Assembly: GCF_006716355.1 (NCBI RefSeq)
Contig: NZ_VFOW01000001.1
Location: 5,394,001-5,458,000, forward strand
Source of the DNA: Stackebrandtia endophytica
GTDB taxonomy: Bacteria > Actinomycetota > Actinomycetes > Mycobacteriales > Micromonosporaceae
DNA length: 64,000 nt
Direction: 5' to 3'
The position numbers were made by a program, and so were the translations under genes. Below are positions 42,149 to 50,813 of the stretch, piece by piece (within the stretch, counting starts at the first letter, position 1; each line of letters starts with the position of its first letter). The notes beneath the pieces were generated by a model. The model was not told where the DNA came from. It made no database searches and saw only the letters and a program-made list of their open reading frames with translations.

Positions 42149-43303
42149 TCAGAGGTACTGTCCGAAGGTCGGCTCGTCGGAGCGGTTGATGTCGGGAGAG
42201 GTGCCGTTCTTGATCGCGTACAGCTCCGCCAACGTCAACGGTGTGCCCACCGGATCCTCCAGCCACCTGGTCGACTCGGAGGCCGACAGCGGACCGACCT
42301 CGATCTGCGCCAGACAGCGTCCCGGACGTACCACCGCGGGGTGCAGCTGATCCAGCTGCTCGTTGGTGGTGATGGCGACGAGGACGTCGCGTCCCTGCCC
42401 CAGGAGACCGTCGGTGAGGTTGAGCAGCCGAGACAGTGCCTGACCACTGGACTGTTTGGCCTGACCGCGGATCAGTTCGTCACAGTCTTCCAACACCAGC
42501 AACCGCCACCGGCGTTTCCCGGTCGAACCGCTGTCGGGGCCGTGGCCCGGAATGTCGTTGCCCATCACGACCTCCATGAGGTAGGCCGGGTTGTTGAAGA
42601 ACGCCTCCGGATCCAGGACGCAGTCCATGTTCGCCCACTGGCGCCATTGCCGGGCCAAACTGCGCAACGCAGTGGTCTTGCCGGTGCCGGGCGGGCCGTG
42701 GAGCAGGACCAGGCGACCGGTGACGTCATTACCGGTCAGTGCCATCAATCGATCCAGCGACGTCGTCGCCGAGGCCGAGTAGTTCGGTTTGATCTCATCC
42801 CACGAGGGAGTGGCGATCGTACGTTCCCGACGGTACGGCCCGTGGCTGCCCTGGTACCAGAATCCGATGTCGACGGCATCGGCGTCCTCGGTCTCGGGTT
42901 GTTCGGCGCCATCGGTCGCCGCAGCCAGAATCCGGTCGGCCAGTTCCTCGTCGGTCGCGGTCACCGCCACGAAACCGGCGCCGTTTCCCCACCGGACCGA
43001 TCGTGACGTCCAATTCGGTCCCGAGGCGAGGACCGCGATGGTTCCGTTGTCGTTGGCCGACCGAAGAATCGTGGCGTTCGGCGGAACCAGGGTCGCGTCC
43101 TTGGCCACCTGGTTGACCCGTTTGGTCGCCGCCCACGGCTGACTGCCGTCGACGAAGGCGGCGAGCGCCAGGATGTCGACGATGTCGGCGGGGGTGTTGG
43201 CGTCGTTCACGCTCGACACCACCGGCAAGCTGAGCAGATTGGCGGCGGGACCGGTCGTGGTCGACGCGGTGGCGTCACGGCGGGTCTGTTCGATCAACGT
43301 CAT
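42149..43303 (-). CDS. AAA ATPase with N-terminal DUF5925-like domain
   Basis: 384 residues. Residues 1-140 resemble the actinobacterial DUF5925 region. A single AAA module follows with Walker A GPPGTGKTT, Walker B RRWRLLVLEDCDEL, sensor-1 VAITTNEQ and Arg residues HPAVVRPGRCLAQIEV, the AAA second region of homology. It probably remodels a protein partner; the role is unknown. It converges on the ligase gene with 12 nt between stops, but no function in end joining is implied. Confidence 0.82.
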   Translation of the reverse strand: MTLIEQTRRDATASTTTGPAANLLSLPVVSSVNDANTPADIVDILALAAFVDGSQPWAATKRVNQVAKDATLVPPNATILRSANDNGTIAVLASGPNWTSRSVRWGNGAGFVAVTATDEELADRILAAATDGAEQPETEDADAVDIGFWYQGSHGPYRRERTIATPSWDEIKPNYSASATTSLDRLMALTGNDVTGRLVLLHGPPGTGKTTALRSLARQWRQWANMDCVLDPEAFFNNPAYLMEVVMGNDIPGHGPDSGSTGKRRWRLLVLEDCDELIRGQAKQSSGQALSRLLNLTDGLLGQGRDVLVAITTNEQLDQLHPAVVRPGRCLAQIEVGPLSASESTRWLEDPVGTPLTLAELYAIKNGTSPDINRSDEPTFGQYL

Positions 43304-43578
43304 CTACTCCAGGATGGCGGTGGGTGGTGGTGTTGTACAGCGTTTAATTCGCTTCGGCGCGGCGGTGGCGTGCCACATCATAATCCGTCCGGTCACCGTC
43401 GACATCGACCGAGCCGTCACCCCCGGTGACGGGCCGGGGCACGGTTGACGGGCGTGTGAGCGCGGTGATCACTCGTTCATCGGACGTGATGTGAAGTACG
43501 ACGAGGGGTGACTTGGGCGGATACCGTTCAATGAGCGCGACCATACACCGAGGTTCGGTTTCGAAAGAGGAGTGAGCC

Positions 43579-44538
43579 GTGAAGGCGATCGTTGTCACCG
43601 AGCATGGCGGCCCCGAGGTCCTGGCAGGGGCCGAGGCCGCGACTCCGACGCCCGGGGCCGGGGAGGTGTTGGTCGACGTCTCCGCCGCTGGGGTCAACTA
43701 CATCGACGTCTACCACCGAACCGGGCTGTATCCGATCGAGCCGCCGTTCACCCCGGGTCTGGAGGGTGCCGGCACCGTGGCCGAACTCGGGGAGGGGGTG
43801 ACCGAGTACGCGGTCGGGGACCAGGTCGCGTGGTCTCAGGTGCCGGGAAGTTATGCGTCCCAGGTGGTCGCGCCGGTGGCGGCACTGTTGCCGGTGCCGT
43901 CCGACGTCCCGCCGACGGTGGCCGCAGCGGTCCTGTTGCAGGGATTGACCGCCGAATACCTGAGTTCCTCGACCCACCCGGTCGCCGCGGGCGACGAGGT
44001 GTTGATTCATGCCGGCGCCGGTGGTGTCGGACTGCTGTTGACGCAGTTGGTGAAACATCGGGGTGGCCGGGTGATCGCCACGGTGTCCTCCGAGGACAAG
44101 GCGGAATTGTCAAAGGAGGCGGGCGCCGATGAGGTCATCGGCTATGAGGGATTCGCCGATCGGGTACGTGAGCTCACCGGTGGGCGCGGGGTGGACGTCG
44201 TTTACGACGGGGTGGGCAAGGCGACATTCGAGGGGGGCCTGGCATCGTTGCGTCCCCGCGGTCTCATGGCGTTGTTCGGCCAGGCCAGCGGGCCGGTGCC
44301 GCCCATGGACCCGCAGACACTGGCTAAGCACGGATCGCTCTATTTGACTCGCCCGATCGGCGCGCACTATTTGGGGCCCAAGGAGTTTCGCAGGCGGGCC
44401 GACGGACTGTTCTCCTTGATATCCAGTGGCGAACTGTCGGTTCGCATCGGCGGTGAGTATGACCTCGACCGGGCACGACTGGCGCACGAGGACTTGGAGG
44501 CCAGGCGCACCACGGGGAAGCTCCTTTTGGTTCCGTGA
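43579..44538 (+). CDS. NADPH:quinone oxidoreductase, zinc-independent MDR
   Basis: 319 residues of the QOR family: GVNYIDVYHRTGLYP, LEGAGTVAELG, nucleotide-binding IHAGAGGVGLLLTQLVK, YDGVGKATFEGGL and RRTTGKLLLVP at the end. It lacks the zinc ligands of the alcohol dehydrogenase at 15.5 kb. It reduces quinones with NADPH, a detoxifying role. The GTG start has AGAGGAG upstream. Confidence 0.92.
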   Translation: MKAIVVTEHGGPEVLAGAEAATPTPGAGEVLVDVSAAGVNYIDVYHRTGLYPIEPPFTPGLEGAGTVAELGEGVTEYAVGDQVAWSQVPGSYASQVVAPVAALLPVPSDVPPTVAAAVLLQGLTAEYLSSSTHPVAAGDEVLIHAGAGGVGLLLTQLVKHRGGRVIATVSSEDKAELSKEAGADEVIGYEGFADRVRELTGGRGVDVVYDGVGKATFEGGLASLRPRGLMALFGQASGPVPPMDPQTLAKHGSLYLTRPIGAHYLGPKEFRRRADGLFSLISSGELSVRIGGEYDLDRARLAHEDLEARRTTGKLLLVP

Positions 44539-44864
44539 CCCGGTTTCACTCGATCCAGGGACCTGGTGCGGCGGTGACGCACATGGTGTACGTCGATCGC
44601 CTGGTGCCACCGGATACGTTGTGGGCGTTCAGTTTCCGTATTCCGCATCCGGAGCCCTTGGCGAAGTCGGCGATCGCCCTGACGGAGCTCGAATCGACGC
44701 AGGCGAGTGTGTCGACTTGAGGTCTACAGCGGACCCACCACCGCGGCGCATCGTGCGACCACCCTCGACTTCGGATGTGGCTGGTGAGAGCTCTGCACGT
44801 ACCGGTCGAAAAGTCCTCGGTTGTCCGAGGGGCGAAGTCAGGTCGGAGCAGTCAGGAGCTACGC
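44539..44864. other. 326-nt gap after the quinone oxidoreductase
   Basis: A 61-codon frame (44535-44720) overlaps the oxidoreductase stop but lacks a ribosome site and any family likeness, so it is not called. Nothing else was recognised; the promoter of the next gene should be here. Confidence 0.5.
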
Positions 44865-45677
44865 ATGTCATATAGCGAAGAACAATGGGCGCTGCGTATG
44901 GACTGGGATCAAACCGGGTGGTGCCGGTTTCTGCCCTGGGAGGGCGCACTCCTGTGGCGGATGTTCTGCGAGGCGACCGAGTGCGAGGTCGATGGTGATT
45001 TGGACGAGCTGGTCGACTGGTACTCCCCATTGGATCCGGTGGCGTTCGGACCCGATTTCTTCGGCGGGTTGGATGCCCGGGTGGAGCACCGGCGTTCGTG
45101 GTCGGATCGGCGTAGGTTGAGCCGGTTGTTCGGCAAGGCGGGCATCGTCTACCCACAGACCGCCCGTCAGATCGCCGAGGTCGGTCGCATGCTGGGGTTG
45201 TATCTGAAGGAGGAGGAACCACAACGGTGGCGGGCGCCCGCTGCACTGCCGCTGCCCACCGAGGTGTTGCCGATGACACCTCGGCAACGTCAGCAGGAGG
45301 ACGAGCAGCGACAGCATCTACTGTGGTCGGGGCCGGCCGCGGTGATCGTCGAGGTACTGCGCGATGTCGGATGTCCTGAACGGGTCCACACCAGCGTTGA
45401 CGAGCTGGCCGACCTGATTTGTGAACCCTCCGAGACCGTGCGCCAGAGCCTGGCGTTTCTCAACGACACCCGATTCGGCGGTCACCTGGGGAGACCCCTG
45501 ATGAAGTTGCAGACCACCGTGGCCGCCGGTGGCAACCGGTCGGCCGATCCGGAGCGGCTGGAGGGACGTGAGGAATTCCAGCTGGTTCCGAACTGGCAGG
45601 GCCTGGCGGCGACGTACGGCGCGGTGTGGGAGGCCACTCATCCCGGCGAGGAGTGGTCTGACACCGATGAACGTTGA
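44865..45677 (+). CDS. hypothetical helical protein with a winged-helix-like part
   Basis: 270 residues of unknown family. The N-terminus is Trp-rich (QWALRMDWDQTGWCRFLPWE), the middle is charged and helical (RRSWSDRRRLSRLFGKAG), and residues about 165-210 could be a winged helix (VHTSVDELADLICEPSETVR; QSLAFLNDTRFGG). It is probably cytoplasmic. AGGAG lies 6 nt before the ATG. It precedes the CsbD gene by 79 nt, but that gene has its own promoter. Confidence 0.65.
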   Translation: MSYSEEQWALRMDWDQTGWCRFLPWEGALLWRMFCEATECEVDGDLDELVDWYSPLDPVAFGPDFFGGLDARVEHRRSWSDRRRLSRLFGKAGIVYPQTARQIAEVGRMLGLYLKEEEPQRWRAPAALPLPTEVLPMTPRQRQQEDEQRQHLLWSGPAAVIVEVLRDVGCPERVHTSVDELADLICEPSETVRQSLAFLNDTRFGGHLGRPLMKLQTTVAAGGNRSADPERLEGREEFQLVPNWQGLAATYGAVWEATHPGEEWSDTDER

Positions 45678-45707
45678 TTCGCCAATCCGTGCCCGCCGCC
45701 ACGGGCG

Positions 45708-45733
45708 GTTTGATGATCGTTCTCGGGGGGTAA
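45708..45733 (+). promoter_or_regulatory. SigB/SigF-type stress promoter of the csbD-like gene
   Basis: GTTTGA (45708-45713), 14-bp spacer, GGGTAA (45728-45733), 23 nt before the ATG. This matches the GTTT-N14-GGGTA pattern of general-stress sigma factors, which control csbD in Bacillus. Confidence 0.6.
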
Positions 45734-45756
45734 CCATCCCCTGGGAGGTGACACGA

Positions 45757-45954
45757 ATGGCAGACAAGACGGAGAAGCTCGTCGGTAAGGCCAAGGAGAT
45801 GGCCGGAAAACTCACCGGCGACGACAAGCTCGAATCCGAGGGGTCCAGTCAGAAGGCCAAGGGGTCGGTCCAGGAGAAGATGGGACAGGCCCGGGAGAAG
45901 GTCGAAGGGGCCGTGAAGGGCCTCAAGGGTGACAAGGACGCCAAGAGCGACTGA
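45757..45954 (+). CDS. CsbD-family stress protein
   Basis: 65 residues, highly charged and probably disordered to helical: ADKTEKLVGKAKEMAGKLTG, then LESEGSSQKAKGSVQEKMGQ, the classic CsbD pattern of Lys/Glu/Gly-rich helices. Members accumulate in general stress; the biochemical role is unknown. GGAGGTG precedes the ATG, and a SigB/F-type promoter lies just upstream. Confidence 0.9.
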   Translation: MADKTEKLVGKAKEMAGKLTGDDKLESEGSSQKAKGSVQEKMGQAREKVEGAVKGLKGDKDAKSD

Positions 45955-46002
45955 CTGAAATTCACCGCCCTCCATGACACGTGCGTGGGCGTACGACCAC
46001 GA

Positions 46003-46030
46003 AGTGGCCCCACCGAACGGTGGGGCCACT
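46003..46030. terminator. bidirectional terminator between csbD-like and multicopper oxidase genes
   Basis: AAGTGGCCCCACC pairs with GGTGGGGCCACT (12 bp, 4-nt loop) between convergent genes. Confidence 0.85.
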
Positions 46031-46043
46031 CTTCACGGTCGGC

Positions 46044-47576
46044 CTAGACCACGTCGAAGTTGGCCATCATCGCCATGTCCTCGTGTTCGAGATTGTGGCA
46101 GTGGATCATGTATCTGCCGCGATGTCCGCTGAACTTGATCGCGACCTCGACCACCTCGTAGGGGCGCAGATCGACGGTGTCTTTCCAGCCGGCGTCCTCG
46201 GGTGCCGGTGGTTTCCCGTTTCTGGTCAGCACCTGGAAATGGGCCATGTGCACGTGAACCGGGTGATGGAAGTCCGAAGTGAACGTCCATCTTTCCACTG
46301 TGTCCAAGCGGGGTGAGGCCAGGGACTGCTCCGGGTCGAACGGTCGACCGTTGATCGTCCACATCTGATGGTCACCTTGATTGGTGAGCGCGAAGGCGAA
46401 GGTGCGGGCCGCGACCACCTCGTCGGGCGTCATCGTCGCCGGTTCGACCAGTCTCCTCGGCACCGCCGCGCCCGACTCGGCCTCGCGGTCCACGTGGAAC
46501 CGCATGACCACATCTGTCCCGTCCGAGCCGAGACGATTACGCAACACCACCCGGGTCCCCACCGGCACCTGTGAGAAGTCGACCAGCACGTCGAACCGTT
46601 CGGCCGGAGCGATGGTGAGGGTCTCCAACTCCTGCGGCTGTGGCAACAGTCCGGAGTCACTGCCGATCTGGGTGAAGCCGACCTCGTCCATCGCCAACTC
46701 GAAACGCCGTGCGTTGGAGGCGTTCAGCAGACGCAATCGATACATCGTGTTCGCGACCGATGCCTCGGGCCATGGTGCTCCGTTGACCAGGATGACGTCC
46801 CCCTCGACCCCCTGGTGATAGTCGCCCTCGACACCCGGCACTCCCAGCAGCGAATCGTCGATCGACGGGTATTTGAACGAGCCGTCGTCTTCGAACGCGC
46901 GGTCACACAGCATCAACGGCAGTTCGTACTCGCCACGCGGCAGGTCCAGACGGTCCTCATCGTCGTCGCGGATGAGGAACATTCCCGCCAGGCCTCGCCA
47001 CACCTGGGGAGCGGTGAAGTCCATGCGGTGATCGTGATACCACAGTGTCGCCGCCGGCTGATCCAACGGATACTCGTACTCGCGGCTGCCGTCGTGCAGA
47101 CGCCACTCCTTGACCTCCATGTGGGAGCCGTGGCCGGGCTCGAAGTCGAGGCCGGTGGGGACGATCAGATCGGTGGGGTAACCGTCGGAGTCGGCAGGTG
47201 TGACGCCGCCGTGCAGGTGCGTCGACGTCGGTGCGGGCAATTCATTGTGGATGGTGACGGTGACGGGCTCACCCCGTCGCACGTCGAACGTCGGTCCGGG
47301 AAACGTGCCGTCGTAGCCCCACACCCGGGTGGTGGTGCCCGGGATGATCTCGACATCGGCGACCCGCTGGGTCACCTCGAAGCGTCCTGGGGAGACGGGT
47401 TCTGCGGTGGCGGGAATCGGAAGCCTCACCCGAAACGGCTCCGGCGGTGTCAGATCGCTGCGCAGCGTCGTGCCCGCCTGCTCCCCGGTCAACGCCGCGC
47501 ATCCGGTGGCCAGTCCGGCGGTGGCCGCCGCGGCGACTCCCAGACGCAACACGGTGCGTCGCCTCACTCCGTTCAT
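46044..47576 (-). CDS. Tat-exported multicopper oxidase
   Basis: 510 residues. The Tat signal RRRTVLRLG runs into a lipobox-like GLATGC (Cys26). All copper motifs are present: HLHGG, WYHDH, HPVHVHMAHF and HCHNLEHEDMAMM with the axial Met. This three-domain CotA/laccase-like enzyme oxidises Cu(I), bilirubin-like or phenolic substrates with O2 at the outer membrane face. The frame is open 160 codons further upstream, but ATG at 47576 overlaps the previous stop by 4 nt and starts the signal peptide. It is operonic with the membrane protein upstream. Confidence 0.93.
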   Translation of the reverse strand: MNGVRRRTVLRLGVAAAATAGLATGCAALTGEQAGTTLRSDLTPPEPFRVRLPIPATAEPVSPGRFEVTQRVADVEIIPGTTTRVWGYDGTFPGPTFDVRRGEPVTVTIHNELPAPTSTHLHGGVTPADSDGYPTDLIVPTGLDFEPGHGSHMEVKEWRLHDGSREYEYPLDQPAATLWYHDHRMDFTAPQVWRGLAGMFLIRDDDEDRLDLPRGEYELPLMLCDRAFEDDGSFKYPSIDDSLLGVPGVEGDYHQGVEGDVILVNGAPWPEASVANTMYRLRLLNASNARRFELAMDEVGFTQIGSDSGLLPQPQELETLTIAPAERFDVLVDFSQVPVGTRVVLRNRLGSDGTDVVMRFHVDREAESGAAVPRRLVEPATMTPDEVVAARTFAFALTNQGDHQMWTINGRPFDPEQSLASPRLDTVERWTFTSDFHHPVHVHMAHFQVLTRNGKPPAPEDAGWKDTVDLRPYEVVEVAIKFSGHRGRYMIHCHNLEHEDMAMMANFDVV

Positions 47577-48007
47577 CGCGCCGCCACCGCCCTCGAATCG
47601 CCGGACCGCCACGATCGCGTCGCCAACCCGATGGAGATTCCGGCGATCGCGAACGCCAACGGGAAGTGGATCTCCAGCACCCGGAACGCGCCCAGCGCGC
47701 TCTGCGCGAGGATCAACGACAACAGCACCACCGGCGCGACGACGGCTCTGCCCGGTCCGTGTCCCGGACGCCAGGACAGGACGGTGGCCACGACCAACAG
47801 CAGACCGAAGAAGACCATCGCGGCGGCGATCATGACGTGGACCAGTAGGAGGCCGACGTTTCCGGTGACGAACAGCCCGGCGATGAACGGTTGAAGCACG
47901 CCGCCCGCCGCCACCAGGGTGATGAGGACACGCTGCGACCAGATGATCCAGCCCGGCATCTGCCCGGCCCGTCTCGGCTCGGTGCGGGTGGTGGTCGGAT
48001 TGCTCAT
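47573..48007 (-). CDS. four-helix membrane protein paired with the multicopper oxidase
   Basis: 144 residues with four membrane segments (ITLVAAGGVLQPFIAGLFVT; LLLVHVMIAAAMVFFGLLLV; VVLLSLILAQSALGAFRVL; FPLAFAIAGISIGLAT). A His in VHVMIA and another in EIHFPL sit at the membrane faces and could bind haem or metal, as in DoxX/cytochrome b561-like proteins. The function is unknown. A 4-nt overlap with the oxidase gene suggests an electron or copper partner. Confidence 0.7.
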   Translation of the reverse strand: MSNPTTTRTEPRRAGQMPGWIIWSQRVLITLVAAGGVLQPFIAGLFVTGNVGLLLVHVMIAAAMVFFGLLLVVATVLSWRPGHGPGRAVVAPVVLLSLILAQSALGAFRVLEIHFPLAFAIAGISIGLATRSWRSGDSRAVAAR

Positions 48008-48250
48008 TGATCCTCCGAAACAGGTCGGGTCGAGACGGCGGGGCGGGGCTCGTCACCGGAACATGACGACGGCCCGTGTCCGGTTGCGCCGCATGACTTC
48101 TGGGACCAATTCATCGTCTCCGCCACAGCCGTCGACGCCATCGGTCGGCGGAAGACACTTCCCGGTACCGCTCGGGGAGCATCTCGGGGTGTGGAACCGG
48201 GTGGGCGTACTTCCGGGGAAGTATTCGGAATCGATCCAGCAGCGGTGGCG

Positions 48251-48256
48251 TACCGT
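48251..48256 (+). promoter_or_regulatory. -10 box of the histidine kinase gene
   Basis: TACCGT lies 7 nt before the ATG at 48264. The same TACCGT-N7-ATG arrangement occurs before the GH20 gene at 50814. Confidence 0.4.
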
Positions 48257-48263
48257 GTCGGCC

Positions 48264-49454
48264 ATGCGACGAGGGCCCGAACCGATCAACTGGCGGTGGG
48301 ATCCGCCCGTGGCCGGTCTGTTGACGGTGGTGGCGGTGGCCGGGGCTGTCGGCGCTCCCAGCGAGGAGGCCGTCATCGACGTGCCCTCACTTCGCACGGC
48401 GGGTTTGGCCCTGCTGGTGGCCGCCAGCCTGTCGTTGGTCGTTCGGCGGCGACACCCCACTGTGGTGGCGGTGTCGGGGGCGCTGTGCGCCGGCACCTAC
48501 TTCCTGATGGTCAACGACAACATCGCGGCGGCGATCCCCGCCGCGGTCGGACTGTATACATTGTCCAGCCAGGGGTATCGCATCCGTGCCGTCGCGATCA
48601 TCACCGGTTGTACGACGGTCGCGTTGATCACGGCGGTCGTGCTGTCCGGCGATCCCGAACCGTCCATTCAGCGCACCCTCGGGCGTACCGGCTGGATGGC
48701 CGCGGTCATGATCGCCGGCGAAGTGGTGCGATATCAGTCGCAACTGCTGTCGCAGGCACGCGCCAGAGCCGTCGAGGCCGAGCTGACCCGGGAGGAGGCG
48801 GCCGGGCGTCGAGCCGCGGAGGAGCGGGTGCGCATCGCCCGTGAGTTGCACGATTCGCTGACCCATTCGATTTCGGTGATCAATGTCCAGTCATCGGTGG
48901 CGTTGCACGTTCTGCCGCAGCGCCCCGCCGAGGCCGAGGAGGCGGTTCGACACATTCGTTCGGCCGGCCAGGACGCCATGAGGGAGCTGCGGTCCACATT
49001 GCAGACACTGCGCATCAGCGACACCGATGCGAACCCGAGCCTGTCGGGGATCGCCGATCTGGTGCGGCGGATGGGCGACGTCGGCATGACGGTGACCCTC
49101 GCGGGGGAGGAGGTGGCGTTGTCCGGCGAGGCCGATGTCGCCGCCTACCGGATCGTGCAGGAGGCGTTGACCAACGCGGTGCGTCACTCGGGCGCGAAGC
49201 GGGTCCGCGTCGACCTGATCCCCGGAGCCTCCTCACTGACCATCGTGGTCGGTGACGACGGAGTCGGCGCCGATGAGGTCACCGAGGGGCACGGGTTGAC
49301 CGGGATGAGGGAGCGGGTGACGGCGTTGGGCGGGTCACTGAAGTTGAACCGGTCGTCGATCGGCGGTTTCGAGGTGCGTGCCGAGTTGCCCATGTCGCCC
49401 GTCGAACCCTCCGGAGGGGAGGCACATCGTGATCAAGATCCTGTTGGCCGATGA
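48264..49454 (+). CDS. two-component sensor histidine kinase (NarL-partner type)
   Basis: 396 residues. About five membrane segments occupy residues 15-160. A short coiled coil follows (ARAVEAELTREEAAGRRAAE), then HisKA_3 dimerisation with the phosphorylated His in ARELHDSLTHSISV, and an HATPase_c domain with N-box EALTNAVRHSG and G-box DDGVGADEVTEGHGLTGM. It autophosphorylates in response to an envelope signal and passes the phosphate to the regulator whose gene overlaps its end by 26 nt. It is divergent from the oxidase operon. Confidence 0.92.
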   Translation: MRRGPEPINWRWDPPVAGLLTVVAVAGAVGAPSEEAVIDVPSLRTAGLALLVAASLSLVVRRRHPTVVAVSGALCAGTYFLMVNDNIAAAIPAAVGLYTLSSQGYRIRAVAIITGCTTVALITAVVLSGDPEPSIQRTLGRTGWMAAVMIAGEVVRYQSQLLSQARARAVEAELTREEAAGRRAAEERVRIARELHDSLTHSISVINVQSSVALHVLPQRPAEAEEAVRHIRSAGQDAMRELRSTLQTLRISDTDANPSLSGIADLVRRMGDVGMTVTLAGEEVALSGEADVAAYRIVQEALTNAVRHSGAKRVRVDLIPGASSLTIVVGDDGVGADEVTEGHGLTGMRERVTALGGSLKLNRSSIGGFEVRAELPMSPVEPSGGEAHRDQDPVGR

Positions 49455-50088
49455 CCAGGCGCTCATCCGGGCCGGTTTTCGGGTGCTGTTGAACTCCGAA
49501 CCCGACCTGGAGATCGTCGCGGAGGCCGCCGACGGGCAGGAGGCGGTCGATCTGGCGCGCATTCACCGCCCGGACATAGCCCTGGTGGATGTGCAGATGC
49601 CCGGTCACGACGGTATCCACGCCACTCGGAACATCTGCGCCGACCCCGAGTTGACGAACGTCAAGGTCATCATCCTCACCAATTACGCGTTGACCGAGTA
49701 CGTGTTCGACGCACTGCACGCCGGTGCCAGCGGATTCATGGTCAAAGACGCCGAACCGGAGGAACTGATCCGCGCGGTCCGAGTCGTCAGTGGCGGTGAG
49801 GCGCTGTTGGCGCCGTCGGTGACCCGGCAGCTGATCGCGGAGTACGTCGCCACGCCTCGCCGGGTGCAGCCGCCGGCGGCCCTGGTCGACTTGACACCCC
49901 GGGAACGGGAGGTGCTGACCCTGGTGGGTCGCGGAATGTCCAATCAGGAGATTGCGGCCGCGCTACACATCAGCCACACCACCGCTAAGACCCATGTCAG
50001 CCGGGTCATGATCAAACTGGCGGCACGTGATCGCGCGCAACTGGTAGTGATCGCCTACGAGTCGCGACTGGTGATCCCCGCCCCGTGA
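49429..50088 (+). CDS. NarL/LuxR-family response regulator
   Basis: 219 residues. The receiver domain has acidic pocket LLADDQ, phospho-acceptor Asp54 in IALVDVQMPGHDG and the conserved Lys in GFMVKDAEPEEL. A LuxR-type HTH lies at about 145-205 (LTPREREVLTLVGRGMSNQE; AALHISHTTAKTHVSRVMIK). GTG at 49429 has GGAGGGGAGG upstream. It is co-expressed with the kinase. Confidence 0.95.
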   Translation: MIKILLADDQALIRAGFRVLLNSEPDLEIVAEAADGQEAVDLARIHRPDIALVDVQMPGHDGIHATRNICADPELTNVKVIILTNYALTEYVFDALHAGASGFMVKDAEPEELIRAVRVVSGGEALLAPSVTRQLIAEYVATPRRVQPPAALVDLTPREREVLTLVGRGMSNQEIAAALHISHTTAKTHVSRVMIKLAARDRAQLVVIAYESRLVIPAP

Positions 50089-50152
50089 TCGACACCTTGA
50101 GTCCCGCAACGGGAGTGCGATCAAGACATGCAGAGATGTCGATGGGTGATTC

Positions 50153-50182
50153 TTGACGGATAGTTAACAGAGGCGCTACGGT
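50153..50182 (+). promoter_or_regulatory. promoter of the His-rich lipoprotein gene (leaderless)
   Basis: TTGACG (50153-50158), 18-bp spacer, TACGGT (50177-50182), then 6 nt to the ATG at 50189. No ribosome site exists. Confidence 0.6.
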
Positions 50183-50188
50183 TCTTCC

Positions 50189-50752
50189 ATGGCCAGTAGA
50201 ATCCTCACCGCCGTCACGGCGATCCTCCTGATGGCGACCCTGTCGGCGTGCGGCGGGACGGACCCGGAACCGACCGCCGACGACGAACACGCCCACCACG
50301 GCTCCGACGGTTCCACAGTGGAGACCGGTGAGTTCGAGGTGGCCGTCGGCGGAGCCGTTTCGCTGTCGGGAGACTACGACGCCATCGCCTACGAGGTCAC
50401 CTACACCGTGACCGCAGTGCGGCAGGTCGACGCCGACGACGAGGGCGCCGAACCTGCCGAACACGACATCTTCGTGGTGGCCGAGGTTCAGGTGCACGGC
50501 TTTCGGGGCGACCACGACCTCGGCGCCGCCAACCCCGACTACACCTTCAGCATTCTCGACGCCGACGGCACCGAATATCCACAGTCGACGCAGGTGATCT
50601 CGCCGGCGTTGTCGGGAACGGTGACCCCCGACCAGACGCTGACCGGCAACATTGTCTTCGACGTACCGGAGGCGGTATTGGAGTCGGGGAAGGTGCGGCT
50701 GATCGCATTGGGGGCCAACGGTAGTGACCTCACCATCGATTGGAGGTACTGA
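50189..50752 (+). CDS. His-rich predicted lipoprotein with Ig-like domain
   Basis: 187 residues. The signal peptide ends in lipobox LSAC (Cys21). An acidic His cluster follows (DDEHAHHGSDGS) and then a beta-sandwich domain (IAYEVTYTVTAVRQVDADDE; DIFVVAEVQVHGFRGDHDLG; LTGNIVFDVPEAVLESGKVR) similar to DUF4352/telokin-like exported domains. The His cluster could bind copper or zinc, which fits the neighbouring oxidase and two-component genes, but this is inference. It is transcribed from its own leaderless promoter. Confidence 0.75.
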   Translation: MASRILTAVTAILLMATLSACGGTDPEPTADDEHAHHGSDGSTVETGEFEVAVGGAVSLSGDYDAIAYEVTYTVTAVRQVDADDEGAEPAEHDIFVVAEVQVHGFRGDHDLGAANPDYTFSILDADGTEYPQSTQVISPALSGTVTPDQTLTGNIVFDVPEAVLESGKVRLIALGANGSDLTIDWRY

Positions 50753-50800
50753 CCATGTGTCGAATTAGTTCTACCCCTGTACAGAACTCATCGCGGTCGG

Positions 50801-50806
50801 TACCGT
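50801..50806 (+). promoter_or_regulatory. -10 box of the GH20 gene
   Basis: TACCGT lies 7 nt before the ATG at 50814; TGTACA about 17 bp upstream could serve as a weak -35. Confidence 0.4.
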
Positions 50807-50813
50807 GCTCGCC

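Noticed and set aside
44535-44720. 61-codon frame after the quinone oxidoreductase
   Set aside because: It overlaps the stop by GTGA but has no ribosome site and no recognisable composition.
47577-48056. 160-codon N-terminal extension of the multicopper oxidase
   Set aside because: It overlaps the whole membrane-protein gene in another frame, and the Tat signal begins at 47576.
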